64,000 nucleotides of DNA. Origin: Flagellimonas maritima (GTDB lineage Bacteria; Bacteroidota; Bacteroidia; Flavobacteriales; Flavobacteriaceae). The position numbers and the translations under genes are program-made. The stretch spans positions 1,421,501 through 1,485,500 of the forward strand of contig NZ_CP030104.1 in assembly GCF_003269425.1 (NCBI RefSeq), written 5' to 3'. This document shows, piece by piece, positions 1 to 8,166 of this stretch. Position 1 is the stretch's first letter; each line of letters begins with the position of its first letter. The notes under the pieces are model-generated. The model made no database searches, had not been told where the DNA came from, and saw only the letters and a list, made by a program, of their open reading frames with translations.

Positions 1-2
1 AT

Positions 3-242
3 GGTTCCATTGCTTTTGTAGTCATCGGCACTACATTTATGACCTATCTATTCAATGTTTTTGCATTGACCGAACTAAAAGCTTCAACGGTTGGGGCTTT
101 TGTCTATGTGCAGCCCTTGTTCGGAATATTGTTCGCTTTGTTTTCCGGTAAGGACCAACTTACATTGATAAAGGTTTTGGCCACTACGTTGGTTTTGCTA
201 GGGGTCTATTTAGCAAGTAAGAAATCTAAAAATCAGCCTTAG
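3..242 (+). CDS. EamA-family (DMT) transporter, C-terminal end only
   Basis: The reading frame is open from the window edge and ends in a very hydrophobic stretch with two to three membrane segments. The GAFVYVQPLFGILFALFSGK segment followed by a final helix and a short lysine-rich tail is typical of the last helices of EamA/RhaT drug-metabolite transporters. In this family the protein has ten membrane helices in two EamA repeats and exports or imports small metabolites; the substrate cannot be read here. The gene starts upstream of the window, so only about 79 residues are visible. Confidence 0.8.
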   Translation, partial: GSIAFVVIGTTFMTYLFNVFALTELKASTVGAFVYVQPLFGILFALFSGKDQLTLIKVLATTLVLLGVYLASKKSKNQP

Positions 243-390
243 TCATTTTCACGTTTATTGTATCAGTATAAGTATTTGTTAATTTATAAGGGCCATACAT
301 CAATTTACTGCCAAAAAATATAGTTATCGTTTGTACTTTACTTCCATAAAATCATTCTGAAACGAAAATCAGGTTGAACTATTAAAACGA

Positions 391-1059
391 ATGCTAGATT
401 TTTCCAAACAGATTATAAGAATCGAACAAAAACTCGCCCAGGCAAGAAATACCGATACGGATTTTAGGGTATTCGGTGCAAGTAGTCATAACTATCAAAT
501 TAACCAGCCTTTACAGATCAAAGATATCAGGGCTTTTGAAGAGAAATACTCCGTTTTGCTTCCACGGTGCTACCAAGCTTTTTTGTTGAACATTGGAAAT
601 GGTGGAAACTCCTACCAGGATTCAGGTGCTGGCCCCTTTTATGGAATTTATCCGTTAGGAAGAAATATAAATGAACTGATTCATTCAAATCCTGAGGTTT
701 TTTTGAAAGAGAAATGTATTTTACATCCTAAGCTTACGGAAGAGGATTGGGACGATTTGAACAAATTTATGGATGACGAAAACATTTCTGATGAAGATTA
801 TTACAAAGAAGTTGCCAAAATTTATAGTGGAATATTGCCCATCGGATTTCAAGGGTGCAGTGCATTGCACGCTATTGTGCTAAATGGTACCCATAAAGGA
901 AAGGTCATCAATGTGGATAAGGACGGTAGCAAACCAAATTTTACTTTTGAAAACAATTTTTTGGATTGGTATGAACGATGGTTGGATGAAATCATCTCAG
1001 GGCACCTCATTAAAGCTCCTACAAGTTGGTTTGGCTATGGAAGGAAAGATGAAGAATGA
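391..1059 (+). CDS. SMI1/KNR4 (SUKH-1) domain protein, likely immunity protein
   Basis: A 222-residue soluble protein without signal peptide. Residues about 43-80 carry the SUKH signature (IKDIRAFEEKYSVLLPRCYQ, then FLLNIGNGG), and the C-terminal part ends in a conserved-looking FLDWYERWLDEII helix. SUKH proteins are the most common immunity proteins of bacterial polymorphic toxin systems, binding diverse nuclease or deaminase tips in the cytoplasm. It lies directly upstream of a secreted polymorphic toxin but on the wrong side to be that toxin's usual downstream partner, so it may be an orphan immunity gene left by an earlier tip. SUKH proteins also exist outside toxin systems, so the immunity role is an inference from context. 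Confidence 0.8.
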   Translation: MLDFSKQIIRIEQKLAQARNTDTDFRVFGASSHNYQINQPLQIKDIRAFEEKYSVLLPRCYQAFLLNIGNGGNSYQDSGAGPFYGIYPLGRNINELIHSNPEVFLKEKCILHPKLTEEDWDDLNKFMDDENISDEDYYKEVAKIYSGILPIGFQGCSALHAIVLNGTHKGKVINVDKDGSKPNFTFENNFLDWYERWLDEIISGHLIKAPTSWFGYGRKDEE

Positions 1060-1212
1060 TTAAATAACAGTTTCAGGGCTTTCTACATATTCTTCGCTGT
1101 CTTAAAAAATTATATACTTCGTAATCATATTCATAAACCCATTTAGGCCATTCGTCAATTCACCACATTTAAAATCAGATAGGTCCTTTACCTTCTGGTT
1201 TTTATATTTCCT

Positions 1213-4200
1213 ATGGCCAATAGAATTATTAGTTTTTTTCAAAAAAATAGAGTTTGCATATTTTTTGTATTACTGTTCAATAGTACACTTTGCAATGCCC
1301 AATCGTTCCCTGTCAGCATAGCGGTTCGGAATGTGGGCGCATCGCCCACGCAACTGTCGTCCTATGCCGATGCCGCCCAGGCCAACGGCCCCCTGCTGGC
1401 AATACTGGCGCTCAACGACCTCAACATCACCGGGCGGGAAGTACAACTGCGGATGTCCTTTGAGGGTGGCGGAATCGATTTTCAGAGTGTGCCGAACCCC
1501 ATAGGTGCGGGCCCCTTCTTTCTGGACGGCGGTATCCCCCTGGCGCTAGGCGCCCCGGAGCTCGCCCCATATTTTGAAATAGCGAACGTTACGGGCATTT
1601 CCCCAACGGTCTACGGCCGCCCGCTGCCCGAGGGCTCCTACCAGATCTGTTTGGAGGCCTTCGATGTGCTGACGGGCAAGCGCCTCTCGGCGCGTTCCTG
1701 CACCAATGTGTTCCTGTTCCAGAACCGGCCGCCCTTTTTGGTGCTGCCCGCCAACGGGTCGCAGGTGGACGAGACGAACCCGCAGAACATCGTGTTCCAG
1801 TGGACGCCCAGACAACTCAACATCACCAACGTGGAGTACGAGCTCAGCCTGGTGGAGATCTGGGACGGTACCATAGACCCGCAGGCCGCCTTTTTGTCCG
1901 CTCCGCCACTTTTTCAGGCGACCACCACGGCCACCAGCTATCTCTACGGCCCCGCCGACCCCATATTGCTTCCCGACCGTGCCTATGCCTGGCGGGTACG
2001 GGCCAAGGCCGTGGACGGGGCCGAGGGTGTGGGGCCGTTCGAGAACCAGGGCCATAGCGAGATCTTCTCCTTTGTGCACATATCGCCCTGCGAGGTGCCG
2101 CCCAACCTGAGGCACGAGGTGCGCGGCAGCGCACAGGCCAACATCCTTTGGGACGACCCCACTACCACGGTGCCCGAGTTCACCGTTCGCTACCGGCAAA
2201 AGGGCGCGGGGAACGCTTGGTTCATCAACCGCACCACCGCCAACTGGACCACGCTCTGGGACCTGAGGGCGGGAACGCCCTACGAGTACCAGCTGAAGAA
2301 GGACTGCGGGCTGGGGGAGAGCGGCTGGAGCACGGTGCGGGAGTTCACCACCGCCATGGAGACCGAAACGGGGGACCTGTACCGATGCGGCATATCGCCG
2401 AAAATCGACATACAGAACCAAGAGCCCTTGTCCAACCTTTCCCCGGGAGAGCAGTTCGTTGCGGGCGACTTTACCGTAACAACGACCCAGGTGAACGGGG
2501 GCGAGGGCTACTACAGCGGCAGGGGCCATGTGCGCATTCCCTATCTGGGCAATGTAAAGCTGGCGGTGCATTTTGACAATATACTCCTGAACACCGACCG
2601 CCAGCTCTTACAGGGCACCGTGGTGACCGAATACGACCCTACGATGCGGAACATTTTGGATACGGGGGATGTGGTGGAGACGGTTGGGGAATTGGGTGGG
2701 GCTATCGGGGACCTTTGGGACGAGCTATTTGGTCAGAAAGAAGAATTGTTGAACCAACTGGCAGAAGCAGAAAGCTTTGAAGAACAACAAAATTTTATCT
2801 CCCAAATTAATGATTTAGAGGTGACCATTGCGCAACAGATAGACCAAATACCGAGTAGGGAAAGTCTACCGCAGGAGTTACAAGATGAATTAGAGGGGCT
2901 AAAACAGGAAGGCAGCATAGTAGCAAATAATACCTTGACCCCACAAGAAATAGCGGACATTTCTACCGCGGATGCCGAACGAAGGGAACGGATCAGGGAG
3001 ATTGCAGAAGTTGCGGAGGATATGGGAATTTTTGGAGATAATTTGGAACACCATGTAATGGCAATAATAAATGGGTATTGGTGTGCAAAAAACAATGGAG
3101 AAGAGAACTTTGAATATTTCTACGGTCGCGGACTGTCCTTCTTCGACTTTCGGGGAAAACTCAGTGAATTAGGCCTAGGAAGAGTTGATATTGAATTTAA
3201 AACCACGGGTGAAAACCACGGAAAAAAAGAGATTTCCATACAACATAGCATCAAGTCAGGAAAAGTTTTAGAAAATGTGCCCGAAGCATCGTACGACGGA
3301 CACTGTATTGTTTTCAGTTCCTTGGATATCTTATCGGGGAATACAAACGAATTTAGGATTTGCTTTCAGGCCGAAGAAGACTTGGGCAAGTTCGAACAAG
3401 AATTTTTGGATTCCGCTCCTACAGAGGAAGACTTCTATTATACAAACCTTAGACAGAAGATTGATCAAGACATTTCCTCTGGCAACTATGACGATACCCA
3501 TCTATTATTGACCATGCTCCCAAGGTGCGAGATTGAAAATTTCAGTACGGCACAACGGATTTCCTTGATCAACAGCATGCTTGATGATTCTACAGGAACT
3601 GATGGCCTACAGGAGCAGTTGATTATCCGTTTTTTGGAGGAATATGGCGATGCACAAACAAGTGCAATGGCCGAGGTGTACCGTTCCATTGATCTTAGGA
3701 GACTCTTCAAAAGGGTCGACGATGAAGAATCAGACCTGCTCACCTATGCCATTAGTGACTATGTTGGCAAGTACCACAGCTTGAATAAAAAAAAATATGG
3801 AGGCACCGCAGACCTGTTTCAGTTAAGCGCATGGGATTTTGGAAGCAGATATGTCATACTAAAAAAAGGTAACGGTAAGTACAGTTTGCAATTGAATACA
3901 AGTGGAGGAGGAGGGCAGGGGGCCTCTTTTAGTTCCTCTGAGAGCATTTTTACCGACACGGACATATTCAGTACTTTTACGATAACGGGAGAGAATTTAG
4001 AGATTCCCTATATCCTTCTTTTAAAAGGGGTCCTCACGCAAGAGGACGAACGTTCTTTGCAACAGTTGACCGTTGCTCTGGATATGACCTCTTTGGCCTT
4101 TGGTGTTGGGGAGTTAAAGCTGGCCTTTTCTGCAAGCACCAAACTGGCTAGGGCTTTTAGGATTGCTCTGGCCTCGGCAGATATATCGGCGACCGCTGCA

Positions 4201-4830
4201 AATGTAATTTGTCAAGGAGCGGGACAGGATAGCACCCTTTGTGAAGATTGGCAAAAAGTAGGGGCGTGGGTACAATTTGGTGTTGTTTCGGCCTCTGGTG
4301 CGGATCTGTTGTACCAAACGTTGAAGAAGTCCCCTAAATTACAAGATGAAGTTCTGCGGTTAGAGGGAGTGGCTAATGCAAGTAGTGAATTTTTAAAGGG
4401 TTTTGTCGGCGTTGTAAGGAGAGGAAATGGAAATGAGTTGGTTGAAGCTGCAAATAGAATTTCAAATCACCGAATAGCGATAAATAAACCATCGAGTGGT
4501 AATTTTGGATATGTTGAAGGAAATATTAACGGTAAAGCTGTAGACAACAAACTTTGGAGTAGTGGGTCAGCTGATCCAATTACAGAACCTCAAATTTTCG
4601 ATGCTATTGAGGTCGGAGGTTGGATTAGAAATACCGATTCGGAGTATAAAATGCTTAACAAGTTGGCAGATGACTTAGGAGGTGTTAAGGGAAGTTCTTA
4701 TCCAAATGTTACAGGGGAAATAAAGATTGTGTCTGAACGGGATTATTGTGCCTCTTGCCAAGGGGTTTTACAGCAATTTAGCGAAATGTTCCCAAATTTA
4801 AAGTTAATTTTAATAGATGGAGTTAGATAG
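1213..4830 (+). CDS. Secreted polymorphic toxin: TANFOR/Fn3-like N-terminus with C-terminal deaminase
   Basis: The 1205-residue product has a signal peptide (about 1-30, ending NAQ), a region resembling the Bacteroidetes TANFOR domain (about 31-170), two fibronectin-III-like modules (about 172-290 and 291-380), and a conserved segment (RIPYLGNVKLAV ... DPTMRNILDTGDVVE, about 440-495). A coiled-coil linker, a variable middle, a helical pre-toxin region (about 950-1040) and a toxin tip follow. The tip (about 1065-1205) has the deaminase layout of the BURPS668_1122/PF14424 type: DSEYK with Glu1144 as presumed catalytic acid, and CASC with Cys1179 and Cys1182 as zinc ligands, followed by QFSEMFPN. 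Such tips deaminate bases in nucleic acids of competitors; the exact target is unknown. No T9SS C-terminal domain is seen, so the export step past the inner membrane is unexplained. The first half is markedly GC-richer than the rest. The small gene overlapping its stop is the likely immunity gene. Confidence 0.82.
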   Translation: MANRIISFFQKNRVCIFFVLLFNSTLCNAQSFPVSIAVRNVGASPTQLSSYADAAQANGPLLAILALNDLNITGREVQLRMSFEGGGIDFQSVPNPIGAGPFFLDGGIPLALGAPELAPYFEIANVTGISPTVYGRPLPEGSYQICLEAFDVLTGKRLSARSCTNVFLFQNRPPFLVLPANGSQVDETNPQNIVFQWTPRQLNITNVEYELSLVEIWDGTIDPQAAFLSAPPLFQATTTATSYLYGPADPILLPDRAYAWRVRAKAVDGAEGVGPFENQGHSEIFSFVHISPCEVPPNLRHEVRGSAQANILWDDPTTTVPEFTVRYRQKGAGNAWFINRTTANWTTLWDLRAGTPYEYQLKKDCGLGESGWSTVREFTTAMETETGDLYRCGISPKIDIQNQEPLSNLSPGEQFVAGDFTVTTTQVNGGEGYYSGRGHVRIPYLGNVKLAVHFDNILLNTDRQLLQGTVVTEYDPTMRNILDTGDVVETVGELGGAIGDLWDELFGQKEELLNQLAEAESFEEQQNFISQINDLEVTIAQQIDQIPSRESLPQELQDELEGLKQEGSIVANNTLTPQEIADISTADAERRERIREIAEVAEDMGIFGDNLEHHVMAIINGYWCAKNNGEENFEYFYGRGLSFFDFRGKLSELGLGRVDIEFKTTGENHGKKEISIQHSIKSGKVLENVPEASYDGHCIVFSSLDILSGNTNEFRICFQAEEDLGKFEQEFLDSAPTEEDFYYTNLRQKIDQDISSGNYDDTHLLLTMLPRCEIENFSTAQRISLINSMLDDSTGTDGLQEQLIIRFLEEYGDAQTSAMAEVYRSIDLRRLFKRVDDEESDLLTYAISDYVGKYHSLNKKKYGGTADLFQLSAWDFGSRYVILKKGNGKYSLQLNTSGGGGQGASFSSSESIFTDTDIFSTFTITGENLEIPYILLLKGVLTQEDERSLQQLTVALDMTSLAFGVGELKLAFSASTKLARAFRIALASADISATAANVICQGAGQDSTLCEDWQKVGAWVQFGVVSASGADLLYQTLKKSPKLQDEVLRLEGVANASSEFLKGFVGVVRRGNGNELVEAANRISNHRIAINKPSSGNFGYVEGNINGKAVDNKLWSSGSADPITEPQIFDAIEVGGWIRNTDSEYKMLNKLADDLGGVKGSSYPNVTGEIKIVSERDYCASCQGVLQQFSEMFPNLKLILIDGVR
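2506..2690 (+). repeat. 185-bp direct repeat, copy A (inside full-length toxin)
   Basis: This segment encodes GYYSGRGHVRIPYLGNVKLA through the DTGDVVE motif. The same 185 bp without length change recur at 6414-6598 and 8461-8645 at the heads of two orphan toxin pieces. Similarity to copy C continues further, to about 2970. Confidence 0.9.
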
Positions 4831-5068
4831 TACCAAAGGAATATTGCATATAGCAACAGGAGATTATGAAATAGTCAAAGATTTAGTGAGTCTCTTTAAC
4901 GAGGTTTACAAAGAAAGCATTGTTTACAAAGATTCTAAAGATATAGATGGAGTGATGTTTAGTTATATCGATGTTTCGATGTTATCAATCGATAAAATAT
5001 TCTTATTTGGTTCAATGTTTGGCAGTAAAATAAGAGAGTTAAGAGATGACAAAAACATAGATTGGTAA
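4817..5068 (+). CDS. Putative immunity protein to the deaminase toxin
   Basis: An 83-residue, small, acidic, soluble protein of no family I recognise. Its ATG lies 14 bp inside the 3' end of the toxin gene in another frame (the toxin ends GATGGAGTTAGATAG), which implies translational coupling. Size, position and the overlap are what one expects of the cognate immunity protein, which would bind the deaminase tip in the cytoplasm of the producer and its kin. It begins MELDSTKGILHIATGDYEIV and ends with a lysine/arginine/aspartate-rich tail. The function is inferred from context alone. Confidence 0.65.
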   Translation: MELDSTKGILHIATGDYEIVKDLVSLFNEVYKESIVYKDSKDIDGVMFSYIDVSMLSIDKIFLFGSMFGSKIRELRDDKNIDW

Positions 5069-5073
5069 TCTAA

Positions 5074-5847
5074 GCATGCCTTAGTATCTATGTTTCCTTT
5101 TCCTTTGTCAACGAGGAGCGTTATCAGCGGGCTGTGCTGGATGTACAATTACTCTCCGTTGCCACGGGCATAGGAGTCGTTACCAAGATCAAGAAGATAA
5201 AGGATATTCTAAAAGGCCTGCGTAATTTTACGAAAGTGCAGTGGGACGAATTCTTTGAACAGGCCAATGCAAGGTTGGGGAGGAATGTAGCTGATGCGGT
5301 GGATGATATTCCAAGCTTAATTGCTAAATGGGATAATTTAACGGTAACAGAAGCTAAAAGTCTTTACTCGAAGCTTTCTAAGACAGACCTATTAGGTAGT
5401 AAAACAGTAGTTTCACAATCTGAAATATTAGCAGAAATTAACGCAAGTAGCAGTTTAGTTAATCCGTATAATTTTGCTCATTCTATTGACGATATCGTTT
5501 TATCACAAGAAGCTTTATTTGTAAGGGTTCACAATTCTTGGAATCCCAATCGACCTTGGTGAGTTGCGATAGAAGATTTTCAAAAATTCACATCGCAAGA
5601 TGATATGATAAAGAAGCTTGCTTTACCTATTATTGGTGATGGAGGAAAAGTGGTTAAACCAGTAGAGATTTCTATTGTGAAAGTCCCTGCGGGTACAAAA
5701 GTTAGAAAAAGTGTTGCAAGACCACAGGATTGGCCAGGACAAAAACATCAACCTGAAGGTTCAATTCAATTTGAAATTAGAGAAAATCAAGCAATTCCAA
5801 AGAGTTGGTTTAAACCAATGGGAAATGTGTCGGATTACTTAAATTAG
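5074..5847 (+). pseudogene. Displaced toxin tip, no start codon and one in-frame TGA
   Basis: One frame runs from just after a stop at 5071 to 5847 and is broken only by a TGA at 5560-5562. The first part (NEERYQ ... RNFTKVQWDEFFEQ) matches the pre-toxin junction of the orphan toxin at 7540-7690 (NEARYH ... RNFTKGQWDEFFNK). The second part, after the TGA, is a small toxin-like domain with VKVPAGTKVRKSVARPQDWP and a Trp-rich end. Without a start, signal peptide or N-terminal half it cannot be exported by itself. The pieces could be expressed separately from internal starts (GTG 5134, ATG 5605). The enzymatic class of the tip is not recognised; the VPAGT plus Gln-rich tail pattern recalls NAD-using toxin folds, but no catalytic triad can be assigned. 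Confidence 0.7.
5221..5256 (+). repeat. Pre-toxin junction repeat, copy 1 (RNFTK-QWDEFF)
   Basis: A 36-bp stretch encoding RNFTKVQWDEFF matches 7653-7688 in the next orphan with few changes. It sits directly ahead of the variable tip in both, so it could serve as a second homology block for tip exchange. Confidence 0.7.
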
Positions 5848-5855
5848 TTGTAACA

Positions 5856-6311
5856 ATGAGATACGAATTAGTTTTTCCAAATAAAATAAAAATTGCAGAT
5901 AAAGAAGTTGTTTTTCCTAATGAGACGGTAATAACTAAAATTCAATCTTTAAGTGAAGTAGTTTGTTTTAATACATCTCCTTTAGAATCTGATTTAGATT
6001 GGAATAATTCAAAAACACACCAGATATGGAAAGAAAGGTGTAAAAATAATCCAAGTGAGTTATTTTGCTATACCATTAATGGTAATTTGAAGTGGAAGTT
6101 TGCAGAGGGTAATGTTGTGGGTTTTGGGAAAATCGATTTGGAAAAATTAACAGAATCCGATTTTATAACTCCTGAACATTACAAAAAGTATATGGAGAAG
6201 TACAGAGATAAAGAATTGATAGAAGTTTACTCATCTAACTGGCCATATGATTTTCGATATGTTGTAGATGCAAATACAGGAGAGATATATGATAAGATAG
6301 AAAGTCGTTAA
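5856..6311 (+). CDS. Putative immunity protein to the displaced toxin tip
   Basis: A 151-residue soluble protein that starts 8 bp after the stop of the displaced toxin tip. It is rich in aromatic and charged residues (NLKWKFAEGNVVGFGKIDLE) and has no signal peptide or membrane segment. I recognise no family. The toxin-tip-then-small-gene order is repeated three times in this region, which is the basis for calling it immunity. It looks intact although its toxin partner carries a stop, as expected if immunity is retained against kin that still hold an intact copy. Confidence 0.55.
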   Translation: MRYELVFPNKIKIADKEVVFPNETVITKIQSLSEVVCFNTSPLESDLDWNNSKTHQIWKERCKNNPSELFCYTINGNLKWKFAEGNVVGFGKIDLEKLTESDFITPEHYKKYMEKYRDKELIEVYSSNWPYDFRYVVDANTGEIYDKIESR

Positions 6312-6353
6312 TCATTTAGCAAATGCCTGTTTAGTTTTAAAGTTCTGAACCCC

Positions 6354-6386
6354 TACTAGCTCGAGCGTCCCGCTCGTGATATAGTA
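6354..6386. repeat. REP-like palindromic hairpin
   Basis: A perfect 6-bp stem with a 3-base loop (CGAGCG TCC CGCTCG, 6362-6376) sits inside outer arms TACTA (6354-6358) and TAGTA (6382-6386). It lies between an immunity gene and the next orphan toxin. It resembles the short palindromes moved by REP-associated tyrosine transposases, but no transposase is nearby and no other copy is seen here. Confidence 0.4.
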
Positions 6387-6390
6387 CTTA

Positions 6391-6410
6391 AAAAGTTCTT
6401 TGACATAACC
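6391..6410 (+). repeat. Shared 5' boundary of orphan toxin cassettes, copy 1
   Basis: AAAAGTTCTTTGACATAACC is identical to 8438-8457, immediately ahead of the next 185-bp repeat copy. The full-length toxin has no such sequence at the equivalent place, so it marks the edge of the orphan units. Confidence 0.65.
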
Positions 6411-6413
6411 TAT

Positions 6414-6598
6414 CCATCCTTTATAGGAAAGAGCTTTGTTCGCATTCCCTATCTTGGCAATGTAAAGCTGGCGGTAACCTATGATAACATCCTATTGAAT
6501 ACCGACCGGCAGCTGTTACAGGGCACTGTAGTTACGGCCTACGACCCTACGATGAATAATATCCTGGATACGGGGGATGTGGTGGAGACGGTTGGGGA
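6414..6598 (+). repeat. 185-bp direct repeat, copy B (head of orphan toxin)
   Basis: It aligns without gaps to 2506-2690 and encodes FVRIPYLGNVKLAV through DTGDVVETVGE. After this point the orphan diverges completely from the full-length toxin. Confidence 0.9.
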
Positions 6599-8165
6599 GA
6601 TAGTCGGCTCAATTCGTGAACTATTGGAAAGTTTTAACGGCACTCCCGAAGAGATTGAACAATTACAAGAGCAAAACCAGCAGCAGGAAAGCTATGTGGA
6701 CGAACTTCTTGCAGATGAATCCATACCCCAAAATGTAAAGGACGAACTTGAAGCAAATTATAATGCCTACAACGCTTCCAGTCAAAACTTGATAGAAGAA
6801 GCCGTACAGGGTGGCCCCAATCCAGACGGTTATGATACCGCCAATCAAATACAGGCATATAACAATCTTGAAAAGAGTATTGAAAAGGCAGAGGATGAGG
6901 TTTTTGTGGGGGATGCCTACACTGTGTTGTCAACAGATGTGGTGTATAAAGAGGTGCTAGAAAAAGTAAAAACTATTGCTGAGTATCTGAAAGAATCTAC
7001 GGAACTGTGCAGAGAGCAAGGATGGGGAAGCTACAAGGGTCAAGGTGTGTTCCCTTATTGTTTATGGAAGGAAGCCCCGATTGCGGATGCCTTTTATTAT
7101 AGCAAAGTAGATATTCCCTTTGTGGCAGGTCTTACGGACGGACTTTATGGAGAGGTGGAAGGCTTGGTGCTGCTGCCCAAGATGTTCTATGATCTTTCTG
7201 CAGGCATGCAGGAATTTATTTATGCCTATACATGGGCCAAACTAAAATGCACGCCGAACAAGGTGGCCATGAACCAAAAGCGGATGGGACTGCTGTTGGA
7301 AAAACTGGAAAAGGAACAAGCGGAAACCAGTATATGGAGCTGGGTAAAGGAACAGTGGTATACAGAACAAAAGGAACTGACCGAATATGAGGGCAAACGT
7401 TGCGAGGATGCCGAAAGACTGCGCAATGAGGTGGATGAGTTTGTGGACTTTGTACAGGAGCGGGAAAACCTAAAGCAACTGATAGCCGATGTAGAGGAAA
7501 AATTGGCAGGTTATTGGGATACGGTGAATGACAACGATAATGAGGCTAGGTATCATCATGGGAAAATATTTATTGTGGTTGCCAGCAGTTTAGTTCCGGT
7601 AGCGGGCTGGGTTTCCAAATCTGTCAAGGTAAAGAAGATATTGCAGGCCATGCGTAATTTTACCAAAGGTCAGTGGGATGAGTTTTTTAACAAATTGGAC
7701 GATGGAATTAAAAACATTTCCAAAATAAGAGTTAAGAAAATTGATGAGGTAGTAGATGATTTGGAATTACAAGAAATATCAAAAACGATTAAGTATTTAC
7801 CAGGACCAAAATTACCTCAAAAAATTGCCGCCACTTTTGCAAATAAATTTTATATAAATCGAAAAATTGTTAATGATGAGGTTTTTTATAAGTATCATGG
7901 TGTCGATAATCGTACTGGAAAGAAATATACTTGGTTAACAAATAGGAAATACATGACTGAGGAAAGCCTTAGAGAAGGGTTGGCAATAAGAAAAGACTGG
8001 GGTGTCAAACTTGAAAAAATATCGGAATTTAAGGTGCCAAAAGGAACTTGGGTTAGCGAAGGGAAAGCAGCCTCTCAAGGGATAGAATATTCTGGACAAG
8101 ATTATCAAGCTGTAATTCTTAATTTGCCAAAAGCATGGATAATTAGAACGGATAAAGCATTTTAA
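6495..8165 (+). CDS. Orphan polymorphic toxin without export region
   Basis: A 556-residue frame whose homology to the full-length toxin starts at about 6414. No ATG lies near; the frame is open from 6360, TTG at 6495 is one possible start and ATG at 6552 another. The order is conserved junction, coiled linker, a Trp/Cys-containing variable middle, a charged helical region, a hydrophobic pre-toxin segment (IVVASSLVPVAGWVSKSVKV), the RNFTKGQWDEFF junction and a C-terminal tip of about 105 residues. The tip has YINRKIVNDEVFYKYHG, KEISEFKVPKGTW-like and GQDYQAVILNLPKAW elements but is not assigned to a family. It lacks signal peptide and TANFOR-like domains, so it is probably silent until recombined into a full-length gene. 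A small immunity candidate follows after one base. Confidence 0.7.
   Translation: MNTDRQLLQGTVVTAYDPTMNNILDTGDVVETVGEIVGSIRELLESFNGTPEEIEQLQEQNQQQESYVDELLADESIPQNVKDELEANYNAYNASSQNLIEEAVQGGPNPDGYDTANQIQAYNNLEKSIEKAEDEVFVGDAYTVLSTDVVYKEVLEKVKTIAEYLKESTELCREQGWGSYKGQGVFPYCLWKEAPIADAFYYSKVDIPFVAGLTDGLYGEVEGLVLLPKMFYDLSAGMQEFIYAYTWAKLKCTPNKVAMNQKRMGLLLEKLEKEQAETSIWSWVKEQWYTEQKELTEYEGKRCEDAERLRNEVDEFVDFVQERENLKQLIADVEEKLAGYWDTVNDNDNEARYHHGKIFIVVASSLVPVAGWVSKSVKVKKILQAMRNFTKGQWDEFFNKLDDGIKNISKIRVKKIDEVVDDLELQEISKTIKYLPGPKLPQKIAATFANKFYINRKIVNDEVFYKYHGVDNRTGKKYTWLTNRKYMTEESLREGLAIRKDWGVKLEKISEFKVPKGTWVSEGKAASQGIEYSGQDYQAVILNLPKAWIIRTDKAF
7653..7688 (+). repeat. Pre-toxin junction repeat, copy 2
   Basis: It encodes RNFTKGQWDEFF and matches 5221-5256. 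Both copies are followed at once by unrelated toxin tips. Confidence 0.7.
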
Positions 8166-8166
8166 T

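Noticed and set aside
1546..2571. A 341-codon antisense frame and several shorter ones across the first half of the toxin gene
   Set aside because: They are by-products of the GC-rich coding sequence on the other strand, lack family resemblance and are Pro/Arg/Gly-rich in the way of shadow frames.
5560..5562. TGA as a selenocysteine codon
   Set aside because: No SECIS-like hairpin directly after it and no reason for selenocysteine in such a tip; a disabling stop is simpler.
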